Below, piece after piece: positions 19,991-31,855 of a DNA stretch of 64,000 nt. Positions within the stretch are counted from its first letter, which is position 1; the number at the start of each line of letters is the position of its first letter. The translations under genes were made by a program, and so were the position numbers. The notes under the pieces are model-generated. The model was not told the DNA's origin, ran no database searches, and saw only the letters and a list, made by a program, of their open reading frames with translations. Origin of the DNA: Skeletonema tropicum. Its lineage: Eukaryota; Bacillariophyta; Thalassiosirophyceae; Thalassiosirales; Thalassiosiraceae. The DNA is taken from positions 4,712,001-4,776,000 of the forward strand of contig CM074128.1 in NCBI GenBank assembly GCA_037178625.1. The letters run 5' to 3'.

Positions 19991-20208
19991 TTTCTCGAAA
20001 CCAATCACACGTGAAACATTTTCGTGTCGGTCACACTTTTTCGATCCCAAAATAATGAAGTCTTCCAGAATCTTCTTGTCACAGATGAGGGGATGGGATC
20101 ACATTCATAGCTAGCTGATCATGTCACGCGTATGCCAACCATTCATCTCCTTTCTCGAAACCAATCACACTGAAACATTTTCGTGTGGGTCACACTTTTT
20201 CGATCCCA
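19991..20208 (+). repeat. Duplicated motif upstream of protease gene
   Basis: Two direct copies of about 58 bp (19991-20049 and 20151-20208) share TTTCTCGAAACCAATCACAC, then GAAACATTTTCGTGT, GGTCACACTTTTTCGATCCC. They lie about 160 bp apart directly upstream of the protease start and are kept in all three cassettes, so they may be promoter elements. The remaining MDR-protease spacer shows nothing else. Confidence 0.7.
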
Positions 20209-20366
20209 TGAAGATGAAGAAGTCACTTATTCACACAGACGAAAGAATGGGATCCCATTCCCTAGCTGTTCATGGTTACACACACACACTCATGCCAATC
20301 ATAAAATCATTTCATAATCATTTGGAGCATCATTCCATACTTAGTCCAATAAAAGCATCGACCACC

Positions 20367-21977
20367 ATGAAAGTATCTGCTCTGCTGTTAGCCCAACTAC
20401 TTCAAGCTTCCTCTACCGGGGCTCGCCTGTTCCAGAATACGAGGACGAGGGAAATGAGTATAGTTAGTAAGAATGAAGATGATACTGATCGTATTATTAA
20501 CGGTGTCGAAGCGGAAGAGGATAGGTATTCTCATATGGTATCTCTGTCTGATAACAATGGTGCGTTTGTACTTGTACTTTCTATATTATCTTCAAATTAT
20601 GTTGCTTCCTCAACTTCTTGCACTCACACTCAAAATGAATGTTCAACTTACAACTTACGAATCAAGGTCACTTTTGCGGAGCATCACTCATTGCTAACGA
20701 TATAGTGCTATCAGCAGCACATTGTGCAGGTAAATACACACATAGTTTGGTCTTCTTTGATGCATGAAGTCTGCTCACACACTCACTAACAATTCATGAC
20801 TGATACCTCATTCTTCCCCAGGTGGTGGCTACGACGCCATCATTGGTAGGCACAAGCACAATGATAGAGATGGCGACGAAGTACCCGTGGCTAAAGAATT
20901 CATTCATCCAAATTACAACGATCGGACCACGAACAACGACTTCATGGTATTGAAGTTGTCTCGTAAAACAACCGCAGGTACACCAGTGCAGATCAATTCA
21001 TCAGGTTCGTCCCCACAAGATGGACAAAAGGTCGTCGTCATGGGCTTTGGTGTCACCAATGAAAACACTCAGCAGACGAGTAACAAATTGATGGAAGTCA
21101 CTGTGGATGTTGTCTCGGATGCAGATTGTCGTGAAGCTTATGGAAATGAATTCACCGCCTCGACAATGCTCTGTGCAGCTAGCCGTTCCAAAGACAGCTG
21201 CCAAGGTGATAGTGGTGGTCCCGTGAGTTATTATGCAGGTATTGCTCTTATTTTCGCTCTCATCTCTATGCCATACTCATAATGCAATTCTTCTCATTTG
21301 TTCCAGTTAATCATCAAAGGCAGCAATTCTGCGACCGATATCCAGGTTGGAATCGTCAGTTGGGGTTATGGATGTGCGGATCCTAGCGTAAGTGCATGCT
21401 GAATCTCTTATCTGTTTTGAAGCAATCACTCTTTTATCGTATCAACCGCTTTTCATTCCCAAGTCTAACGTCTGTTCCTTTTCAATATAACACTTAGTAC
21501 CCGGGTGTATACGCGGAAGCAAGTGCTGGGTATGATTTCATCCAAAAAATCGTTTGTCAAGAAAGTCAAGATGCAAACGCTAGAGAAACCTTTGGATGCA
21601 GCGGTATTGCTTCTGGCGCAGCTATAGCACCAAGTAGTGGAGGCAGCTCATCAGGTAGTTCAGTTTCTCAGGCAAACAATGATGATTTCAACTATGACGA
21701 TTTTGGATTCAGCTCCGGTGTCTCAGGCTCAGGCTCTGGAGGAAGTTGGGGCTGGGATGACTACACTGACGACGATTGGGACTACGATTATGATGATGAT
21801 TGGGGCAGTGGAGCGTCAGCGTCATTTGGTGGTGGCGGAGGGTGGGATGACTATGGCTACGAATATGATGATGACGATGATAGGGTAGCTTCGACACAAG
21901 GCCAGTCGTCCGGTGGTAGTGGTGGAGGCGGCTGGAGCGGATCGATGGCTGGTTGGTGGGCCAATTTGTGGAATTAA
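20367..21977 (+). CDS. Trypsin-like serine protease with acidic-aromatic tail, copy 1
   Basis: Five exons (20367..20559, 20667..20729, 20822..21222, 21307..21387, 21498..21977), all with GT-AG introns and matching phases, give 405 residues. A signal peptide (about 1-19) precedes a propeptide and an activation site RIINGVEA (Arg42-Ile43). The triad is His83 (LSAAHC), Asp125 (NNDFMVL) and Ser216 (GDSGGP); Asp210 in DSCQGDSGGP predicts trypsin-like cleavage after Lys/Arg. The catalytic domain ends near residue 270. The last 135 residues are a Gly/Ser linker rich in Asp, Tyr and Trp (DDYTDDDWDYDYDDDWG and similar), not part of any protease family I know. The ATG at 20367 was chosen because it begins the signal peptide; the frame is open further upstream. 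Probably secreted or cell-surface. Confidence 0.9.
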
Positions 21978-22370
21978 ATCCTATTAAAACGCTGATGTAA
22001 ATCATTGTGTTTGTTTTGCACTGCTTGAATAATCGCGTAACCTGACTCTGCGTTATTTTTTCAAAGTTTACAATAGTGTTGATTGGGTGCGTGTGACAGT
22101 TTCTAAACATCATCAATCAATCCGATCGAGTCAGCGACTTTCACATCAATTATTGGTTGTTATATTTTGCATTGGCATTCTTTCGTTTCATACTGTCAAT
22201 CTAGGCGTCCTTTTCATCCAGGAGTCTTCAGTTCCGTCCAAATCGTCTAGAGGCAATCCATGAAATAATTAAATACGCTTGATTGCTTCTAGTGTCCCAT
22301 ACCGTACAGTTGTACCGAAGCAGGTCCCTTTTAGTATCATAGATATCTAATCTGATTAACTTTTTATTTA
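21978..22370. other. Cassette 3' flank
   Basis: This region is shared almost exactly with 41610-42010. It ends in an AT-rich junction, ATCTGATTAACTTTTTATTT, immediately before satellite monomers. No gene is visible. Confidence 0.6.
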
Positions 22371-25300
22371 TTTATTTAGCACTGCTCAGACGCAGACAGC
22401 TGGCCTGCGTAGAAGCGATGCTACAGTCTCGTATATGATCTGAGAGGTCCAGGCCAGCAGCACCACTTCCTACCGAATCTCATCTATTGTCATAAATATG
22501 GGCATGAGCCGCTTCTAGTGTCCCATTATAGTCGGCGGCAATACTAGACAAGCACATTAGCACTGCTCAGACGCAGACAGCTGGCGTGCGTAGAAGCGAT
22601 GCTACAGTCTCAAAGCCGATCTGAGAGGTCTAGGCCAGCAGCACCACTTCCTACGGAATCGTATCTATCGTCATAAATAGGGGAATGAGCCGCTTCTAGT
22701 GTCCCATTATAGTCGGCGGCAATACTAGACAAGCACATTAGCACTGCTCAGACGCAGACAGCTGGCGTGCGTTGAAGCGATGCTACAGTCTCGTTTCTTA
22801 TATGTAGGTCTAGGCCAGCAGCACCTCTTCCTACCGAATCTCATCTATCGTCGTAAATATGGGCATGAGTCGCTTCTAGTGTCCCATTATAGTCGGCGGC
22901 AATACTAGACAAGCACATTAGCACTGCTCAGACGGCTGGCGTGCGTAGAAGCGATGCTACAATCTCGTAGATGATCTGAGAGGACCAGGCCAGCAGCACC
23001 ACTTCCTACCGAATCTCATCTATCGTCGTAAATATGGGAATGAGCCGCTTCTAGTGTCCCATTATAGTCGGCGGCAATACTAGACAAGCACATTAGCACT
23101 GCTCAGACGCAGACAGCTGGCGTGCGTAGAAGCGATGCTACAGTCTCGTATCTCATACATAGGTCCAGGCCAGAAGCACCACTTCCTACCCAATCTCATC
23201 TATTGTCGTAAATATGGGCATGAGCCGCTTCTAGTGTCCCATTATAGTCGGCGGCAATACTAGACAAGCACATTAGCACTGCTCAGACGCAGCCAGCTGG
23301 CCTGCGTAGAAGCGATGCTACAATCTCGTAGATGATCTGAGAGGTCCAGGCCAGCAGCACCACTTCCTACCGAATCTCATCTATCGTCGTAAATATGGGC
23401 ATGAGCCGCTTCTAGTGTCCCATTATAGTCGGCGGCAATACTAGATAAGTACATTAGCACTGCTCAGACGCAGACAGCTGGCGTGCGTAGAAGCGATGCT
23501 ACAGTCTCAAAGCCGATCTGAGAGGTCCTGGCCAGCAGCACCACTTCCTACGGAATCGTATCTATCGTCGTAAATATGGGCATGAGCCGCTTCTAGTGTC
23601 CCATTATAGTCGGCGGCAATACTAGACAAGCTTATTAGCACTGCTCAGACGCTGACAGCTGGCCTGCGTAGAAGCGATGCTACAGTCTCGTTTCTTATAT
23701 GTAGGTCTAGGCCAGCAGCACCTCTTCCTACCGAATCTCATCTATCGTCGTAAATATGGGCATGAGCCGCTTCTAGTGTCCCATTATAGTCGGCGGCAAT
23801 ACTAGACAAGCACATTAGCACTGCTCAGACGCAGAAAGCTGGCCTGCGTAGAAGCGATGCTACAATCTAATAGATGATCTGAGAGGTCCAGGCCAGCAGC
23901 ACCACTTCCTACCGAATATCATCTATCGTCATGAATATGGGAATGAGCCGCTTCTAGTGTCCCATTATCATTATAGTCGGCGGCAATACTAGACAAGCAC
24001 ATTAGCACTGCTCAGACGCAGACAGCTGGCGTGCGTAGAAGCGATGCTACAGTCTCGTATCTCATACATAGGTCCAGGCCAGCAGCACCACTTCCTACCG
24101 AATCTCATCTATTGTCATAAATATGGGCATGAGCCGCTTCTAGTGTCCCATTATAGTCGGCGGCAATACTAGACAAGCACATTAGCACTGCTCAGACGCA
24201 GACAGCTGGCCTGCGTAGAAGCGATGCTACAATGTCGTATATGATCTGAGAGGTCCAGGCCAGCAGCACCACTTCCTACCGAATCTCATCTATCGTCGTA
24301 AATATGGGCATGAGCCGCTTCTAGTGTCCCATTATAGTCGGCGGCAATACTAGACAAGCACATTAGCACTGCTCAGACGCAGACAGCTGGCGTGCGTAGA
24401 AGCGATGCTACAGTCTCAAAGCCGATCTGAGAGGTCCTGGCCAGCAGCACCACTTCCTACGGAATCGTATCTATCGACGTAAATATGGGCATGAGCCGCT
24501 TCTAGTGTCCCATTATAGTCGGCGGCAATACTAGACAAGCACATTAGCACTGCTCAGACGCAGACAGCTGGCCTGCGTAGAAGCGATGCTACAGTCTCGT
24601 TTCTTATATGTAGGTCTAGGCCAGCAGCACCTCTTCCTACCGAATCTCATTTATCGTCGTAAATATGGGCATGAGTCGCTTCTAGTGTCCCATTATAGTC
24701 GGCGGCAATACTAGACAAGCACATTAGCACTGCTCAGACGCAGACAGCTGGCCTGCGCAGAAGCGATGCTACAGTCTCAAAGCCCATCTGAGAGGTCCAG
24801 GTCAGAAGCACCACTTCCTACCGAATCTCATCTATCGTCGTAAATATGGGCATGAGCCGCTTCTAGTGTCCCATTATAGTCGGCGGCAATACTAGACAAG
24901 CACATTAGCACTGCTCAGACGCAGACAGCTGGCCTGCGTAGAAGCGATGCTACAGTCTTGTTTCTTATATGTAGGTCTAGGCCAGCAGCACCTCTTCCTA
25001 CCGAATCTCATCTATCGTCGTAAATATGGGCATGAGTCGCTTCTAGTGTCCCATTATAGTCGGCGGCAATACTAGACAAGCACATTAGCACTGCTCAGAC
25101 GCAGACAGCTGGCGTGCGTAGAAGCGATGCTACAATCTCGTAGATGATCTGAGAGGTCCAGGCCAGCAGCACCACTTCCTACCGAATCTCATCTATCGTC
25201 ATGAATATGGGAATGAGCCGCTTCTAGTGTCCCATTATAGTCGGCGGCAATACTAGACAAGCACATTAGCACTGCTCAGACGCAGACAGCTGGCGTGCGT

Positions 25301-28300
25301 AGAAGCGATGCTACAGTCTCGTATCTCATACATAGGTCCAGGCCAGAAGCACCACTTCCTACCCAATCTCATCTATTGTCGTAAATATGGGCATGAGCCG
25401 CTTCTAGTGTCCCATTATAGTCGGCGGCAATACTAGACAAGCACATTAGCACTGCTCAGACGCTGACAGCTGGCCTGCGTAGAAGCGATGCTACAGTCTC
25501 GTTTCTTATATGTAGGTCTAGGCCAGCAGCACCTCTTCCTACCGAATCTCATCTATCGTCGTAAATATGGGCATGAGTCGCTTCTAGTGTCCCATTATAG
25601 TCGGCGGCAATACTAGACAAGCACATTAGCACTGCTCAGACGCAGACGGCTGGCGTGCGTAGAAGCGATGCTACAATCTCGTAGATGATCTGAGAGGTCC
25701 AGTCCAGCAGCACCACTTCCTACCGAATCTCATCTATCGTCATGAATAGGGGAATGAGCCGCTTCTAGTGTCCCATTATAGTCGGCGGCAATACTAGACA
25801 AGCACATTAGCACTGCTCAGACGCAGACAGCTGGCTTGCGTAGAAGCGATGCTACAGTCTCGTATCTCATACATAGGTCCAGGCCAGAAACACCACTTCC
25901 TACCCAATCTCATCTATCGTCGTAAATATGGGCATGAGCCGCTTCTAGTGTCCCATTATAGTCGGCGGCAATACTAGACAAGCACATTAGCACTGCTCAG
26001 ACGCAGACAGCTGGCCTGCGTAGAAGCGATGCTACAGTCTTGTTTCTTATATGTAGGTCTAGGCCAGCAGCACCACTTCCTACCGATTCACATCTATCGT
26101 CGTAAATATGGGCATGAGCCGCTTCTAGTGTCCCATTATAGTCGGCGGCAATACTAGACAAGCACATTAGCACTGCTCAGACGCAGACAGCTGGCCTGCG
26201 CAGAAGCGATGCTACAATGTCGTATATGATCTGAGAGGTCCAGTCCAGCAGCACCACTTCCTACCGAATCTCATCTATCGTCGTAAATATGGGCATGAGC
26301 CGCTTCTAGTGTCCCATTATAGTCGGCGGCAATACTAGACAAGCACATTAGCACTGCTCAGACGGCTGGCCTGCGTAGAAGCGATGCTACAGTCTCAAAG
26401 CCCATCTGAGAGGTCCAGGTCAGAAGCACCACTTCCTACGGAATCGTATCTATCGTCGTAAATATGGGCATGAGCCGCTTCTAGTGTCCCATTATAGTCG
26501 GCGGCAATACTAGACAAGCACATTTGCACTGCTCAGACGCAAACAGCTGGCCTGCGTAGAAGCGATGCTACAATGTCGTAAATGATCTGAGAGGTCCAGG
26601 CCAGCAGCACCACTTCCTACCGAATCTCATCTATCGTCGTAAATATGGGCATGAGCCGCTTCTAGTGTCCCATTATAGTCGGCGGCAATACTAGACAAGC
26701 ACATTAGCACTGCTCAGACGCAGACAGCTGGCTTGCGTAGAAGCGATGCTACAGTCACGTATCGCATACATAGGTCCAGGCCAGAAACACCACTTCCTAC
26801 CCAATCTCATCTATTGTCGTAAATATGGGCATGAGCCGCTTCTAGTGTCCCATTATAGTCGGCGGCAATACTAGACAAGCACATTAGCACTGCTCAGACG
26901 CAGACAGCTGGCGTGCGTAGAAGCGATGCTACAGTCTCGTATTTCATACATAAATCCAGGCCAGCAGCACCACTTCCTACCCAATCTCATCTATTGTCGT
27001 AAATATGGGCATGAGCCGCTTCTAGTGTCCCATTATAGTCGGCGGCAATACTAGACAAGCACATTAGCACTGCTCAGACGGCTGGCGTGCGTAGAAGCGA
27101 TGCTACAATCTCGTATATGATCTGAGAGGTCCAGGCCAGCAGCACCACTTCCTACCGAATCTCATCTATCGTCGTAAATATGGGCATGAGCCGCTTCTAG
27201 TGTCCCATTATAGTCGGCGGCAATACTAGACAAGCACATTAGCACTGCTCAGACGCAGACAGCTGGCGTGCGTAGAAGCGATGCTACAGTCTTGTTTCTT
27301 ATATGTAGGTCTAGGCCAGCAGCACCACTTCCTACCGATTCACATCTATCGTCGTAAATATGGGCATGAGCCGCTTCTAGTGTCCCATTATAGTCGGCGG
27401 CAATACTAGACAAGCACATTAGCACTGCTCAGACGCAGACAGCTGGCCTGCGTAGAAGCGATGCTACAGTCTCGTATTTCATACATAAATCCAGGCCAGC
27501 AGCACCACTTCCTACCCAATCTCATCTATTGTCGTAAATATGGGCATGAGCCGCTTCTAGTGTCCCATTATAGTCGGCGGCAATACTAGACAAGCACATT
27601 AGCACTGCTCAGACGGCTGGCGTGCGTAGAAGCGATGCTACAATCTCGTATATGATCTGAGAGGTCCAGGCCAGCAGCACCACTTCCTACCGAATCTCAT
27701 CTATCGTCGTAAATATGGGCATGAGCCGCTTCTAGTGTCCCATTATAGTCGGCGGCAATACTAGACAAGCACATTAGCACTGCTCAGACGCAGACAGCTG
27801 GCCTGCGTAGAAGCGATGCTACAATGTCGTATATGATCTGAGAGGTCCAGGCCAGCAGCACCACTTCCTACCGAATCTCATCTATCGTCGTAAATATGGG
27901 CATGAGCCGCTTCTAGTGTCCCATTATAGTCGGCGGCAATACTAGACAAGCACATTAGCACTGCTCAGACGGCTGGCCTGCGTAGAAGCGATGCTACAGT
28001 CACAAAGCCCATCTGAGAGGTCCAGGTAAGAAGCACCACTTCCTACCGAATTTTATCTATCGTCGTAAATATGGGCATGAGCCGCTTCTAGTGTCCCATT
28101 ATAGTCGGCGGCAATACTAGACAAGCACATTAGCACTGCTCAGACGCAGACAGCTGGCCTGCGTAGAAGCGATGCTACAATGTCGTATATGATCTGAGAG
28201 GTCCAGGCCAGCAGCACCACTTCCTACCGAATCTCATCTATTGTCGTAAATATGGGCATGAGCCGCTTCTAGTGTCCCATTATAGTCGGCGGCAATACTA

Positions 28301-28680
28301 GACAAGCACATTAGCATTGCTCAGACGGCTGGCGTGCGTAGAAGCGATGCTACAGTCTCTTATCTCATATATAGGTCCAGGCCAGCAGCACCACTTCCTA
28401 CCGAATCTCATCTATCGTCGTAAATATGGGCATGAGCCGCTTCTAGTGTCCCATTATAGTCGGCAGCAATACTAGACAAGCACATTAGCACTGCTCAGAT
28501 GGCTTGCGTGCGTAGAAGCGATGCTACAGTCTCGTTTCTTATATGTAGGTCCAGGCCAGCAGCACCACTTCCTACCGAATCTCATCTATCGTCATAAATA
28601 TGGGCATGAGCCGCTTCTAGTGTCCCATTATAGTCGGCGGCAATATTAGACAAGCATATTAGCACTGCTCAGACGGCTGC
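22371..28680. repeat. Satellite array B, about 35 monomers of about 180 bp
   Basis: GTCGGCGGCAATACTAGACA recurs every 175-181 bp. Monomers differ in a short block before AGGTCC/AGGTCT: type a (GATGATCTGAGAGG), b (ATCTCATACATAGG), c (CAAAGCCGATCTGAGAGG) and d (TTTCTTATATGTAGG). Reading left to right the order begins a-c-d-a-b, a-c-d-a-b, a-c-d, then becomes irregular, which is a five-monomer higher-order repeat of about 900 bp. No gene is present. The array runs directly into cassette copy 2. Confidence 0.96.
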
Positions 28681-28767
28681 TGCAATATTTATTCGGCTAC
28701 CGAGGTAATTTTTTGTTATACAAATTCGTTATTCTATAAAAAAACTTTGTGTGGACGGCTGAACAAA

Positions 28768-29286
28768 ATGGATTACGGCGCTGCAAATAGTTATCTGATC
28801 GATGCTGATGCTGGCAATCAAACAGGAGTTGGATGCTACTTTGCTTGAATATCCAACGTTTGGCTACTTTCTTGCCTTGAGTCAATTATGTTGACATCTG
28901 TCATTCTCGACTCCATGGCAGCAGGCATAATCTTCATTTTCTCCGACACTATCATGCCCACCCTTGCCACCTTGGACACAGACTTTGGAATTAGCACCAT
29001 GAATGAAATCAATATTAACATTGTAAATCCAACTTTCGCCGTGGCGTTTTTCGGTGGCCTCATTTCTGCTTATCCTGCAGGAATCATGTGGAAGAATCCT
29101 AATGATTTCACCATACCTAGAAACAATGCTTTGTTAGCCGTTGATCCAGAATCTGAAGAGGGTGCAAGTTATTGGGAGGTTCAATTTTTGAAAGGTTGGG
29201 TTGGCTGGAACAATGCTCGCTGCTTCTTTAGCGTTACGTCTGCTATTCTTGGAGGGCTTTCCCTTGCCTTTATGAGGAAGTCTTAG
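28768..29286 (+). pseudogene. DUF1772 gene, copy 2, damaged
   Basis: Relative to copy 1 there is an in-frame TGA at 28846-28848 (TCA in copy 1) and a 78-bp in-frame deletion after NPNDF that removes the third membrane span and the start of the TQNVP motif. An open frame of 132 residues survives from the Met at 28888, so a shortened product is conceivable. The same stop region and deletion occur in copy 3, indicating a shared ancestor. Confidence 0.78.
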
Positions 29287-30037
29287 ACTAAAATTATGTA
29301 AAAGTATCGATAATTGTACAATTTGTTTACTTGACTTGAAACACTTGCTTATTACTTATGACCCTTGGATCGATTTCTTACAATGATAGAAGAACGGAAG
29401 ATGTATAACCATTTTACGGCGAGACAAAAGATACGGCCCACTGTGCGGTGTCGATTTTGACATTGAGAGTAATTAGCTGAATGAAAGTTAGAATCTTAAT
29501 TCGTAGTAGGCTAGGAAACAAGAAGCAGTTACCGCGGATTGGGTGTGAAATCCACCTCTACTTCTTCAGCAAAGTACCGCTAGAGAGTACAGAAGTAAGC
29601 TATGTAGCATGCACAAGTCTGCAATTGAATGCATTCATTGTGGATACCTTGAATAAGACAAGTCCAGTACCGTTATGGACAATATATTCTTTCTTCTTAG
29701 ATGACCGGTACACGAAGGGTCACAAAGTCTCTACTTACAGTTTACAGTCTGCTTGCCGCAGTAACGCAGCGCAGGATAAGCAAGCGGAGGAAAGGGTCGT
29801 CGCGCTATGCACTGATATTATTTCTCACCGCTATCTGGCTGCTCTAGAGAGAACTGAACACACTGCTCGAGAAGGATTTGCCTGCACCACGACAAAATTG
29901 TTTCTTCTGATGTGCAGCTGCAGATGCACGACTCATTGCCTTTGCATTTGCTGCAAGTGAGCTCAAAACCACTGTCGTAAAAAGTTTCAAGCACAAACAT
30001 AAAACTGTCGAAATTTAATCAAGGAAGAGTAGTCATC

Positions 30038-31158
30038 ATGATGAAAGCTGTGGTCTTAGTTGACAAGAACATGGTGAAAATCCGAGACATAGCAAAACCG
30101 TCTCCAAAGACTGGTGAGGTGTTGATCAGGCTCATCTACACTGCCCTTGAACAGCTTTCCACGAGGTTGACAACCGTACCATGGTTGCTGGAAGTTTTCT
30201 GCATGACCTAACAGTAAATCCTTTCGTAGCTGGTTGGCATTTCAGTGGGGTGATGGAAAAACTGTTGGTTATTTGCTTAATTACACTCGAAGGGTAGTAA
30301 CTTGTGACATTGCTCTAGATAATTGTAGATAATTTCGCCCCTGGAGGGCCAACCATGACGTACTTTAAGATTTCCGTTAATTTTGTTTTTGTGGTCGAGA
30401 AAGTTGCAGAGGATGTTGGCGACTTAAAGGTTGGTGATGCAGTGTATGGCCACCTGCAGTATTCTCGAAGCACTAAACAGGGTGCTTTAGCTGATTTTAT
30501 CACAGTTCCGGCATCTGAATGTGCCAAGATTCCCGAAGGCATTGAATTGGATGCAGCTGCAGCAGTGACGACTGAGGCGCTAACGGCTCTTCAAGCAATA
30601 AGAGACAAAGGTGGGTTGACCGAAGAAAAAAACCTTCTGATCATTGCGGCAGGTGGCGGCGTAGGTACTCAAGCCGTCCAGATTGCAAAATTACCGAAGG
30701 CAGGGAAAGTGCATGCAGTTTGTTCCACCAAAGATGTATCGAATGCAACGAAGCTAGGAGCGGATCTTGTCATTGATCGTATCAAAAAGGACGTCACCAA
30801 GACCCTGAGCGCTGCGTCATACGATGTAATCTTCGACACATCTGGCATGTATTCACTCATGAAGATGCACTACGCTATGAAGAGAGGAGGGACCTTCGTA
30901 TCAACCGTTCCACACCTGACTGAATATCCACCCTTTTCCTGGATTATTGGTAGTGTAACAGGGAAAAGTTCCAAGTCACTCATGGTCAAGTGTAACCGTC
31001 AAGACCTCGAGATCGTTGCAGAATGGCTGAAAGCAGGTGGCATCACCGTTCCGATCGATAGCATATACAATGTCAAATATATCATTGATGCTATCGAACG
31101 TCAGGACAGTGGTAAAAAGTCAGGGCGAGTGGTTATCAAAGTAGCAGACGGTTGGTAG
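30038..31158 (+). pseudogene. MDR oxidoreductase gene, copy 2, frameshift and insertion
   Basis: The start matches copy 1, but one base is missing near 30150 (CTTGAACAG for CTTGACACAG), shifting the frame inside the GroES-like half. A foreign segment of about 140 bp (about 30250-30390) interrupts the gene after the HFSG codons. The rest, including the Rossmann loop, is open from an ATG inside the insertion (30355), giving a possible 267-residue product without most of the GroES-like domain. No GT-AG intron explains the insertion. Confidence 0.82.
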
Positions 31159-31855
31159 TATTGCTGTGCATTGGGATTGCAAGGGTCTTCCTCTCAACGC
31201 TAAGGCGTTAAGGCGACATAACCTACGGATATCTACACGCGTGCTACTAGAGGGCACGACATGGAGAGGACAACAGAAGGAGAAGAAGACAGGTGAGCTA
31301 GCTTACAGGCTACACTACGGGACCATGACAGACCAGATCCTGGCAGTCTCGTCCTCATTCCCAATTTTGTTCGGTGTATGATAACATTTGCATGAAAATG
31401 AATAGTCGAGAATCACACAACACATAACCCGCCCTCATGTCAGCTGTTTTCTCTAAATAGGCTAAGATAGATCATTTTCTTTCTCGAAACCAATCACACG
31501 TGAAACATTTTCGTGTCGGTCACACTTTTTCGATCCCAAAATAATGAAGTCTTCCAGAATCTTCTTGTCACAGATGAGGGGATGGGATCACATTCATAGC
31601 TAGCTGATCATGTCACGCGTATGCCAACCATTCATCTCCTTTCTCGAAACCAATCACACTGAAACATTTTCGTGTGGGTCACACTTTTTCGATCCCATGA
31701 AGATGAAGAAGTCACTTATTCACACAGACGAAAGAATGGGATCCCATTCCCTAGCTGTTCATGGTTACACACACACACTCATGCCAATCATAAAATCATT
31801 TCATAATCATTTGGAGCATCATTCCATACTTAGTCCAATAAAAGCATCGACCACC

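Larger units (their letters stand above)
17180..22370 (+). repeat. Duplicated cassette, copy 1 (DUF1772 - MDR - protease)
   Basis: This block of about 5.2 kb recurs in the same orientation at 28681-33570 and 37321-42010. It holds a DUF1772 gene, an MDR gene and a trypsin-like protease gene, all apparently intact in this copy. Satellite arrays flank it on both sides. The right-hand 390 bp is shared with copy 3 but not with copy 2. Confidence 0.92.

Noticed and set aside
20121..20705. Single-exon reading of the protease 5' end
   Set aside because: It reads through intron 1 and loses the GHFCGASL...AAHC segment, which appears only after splicing.
21637..21888. Met-rich ORF overlapping the last protease exon, and its minus-strand partner
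   Set aside because: These are other frames of the repetitive acidic-aromatic tail and lack independent support.
22371..28680. CRISPR array
   Set aside because: The repeat unit is about 180 bp of near-identical DNA with no short-repeat/unique-spacer alternation, and the context is eukaryotic; it is a satellite.
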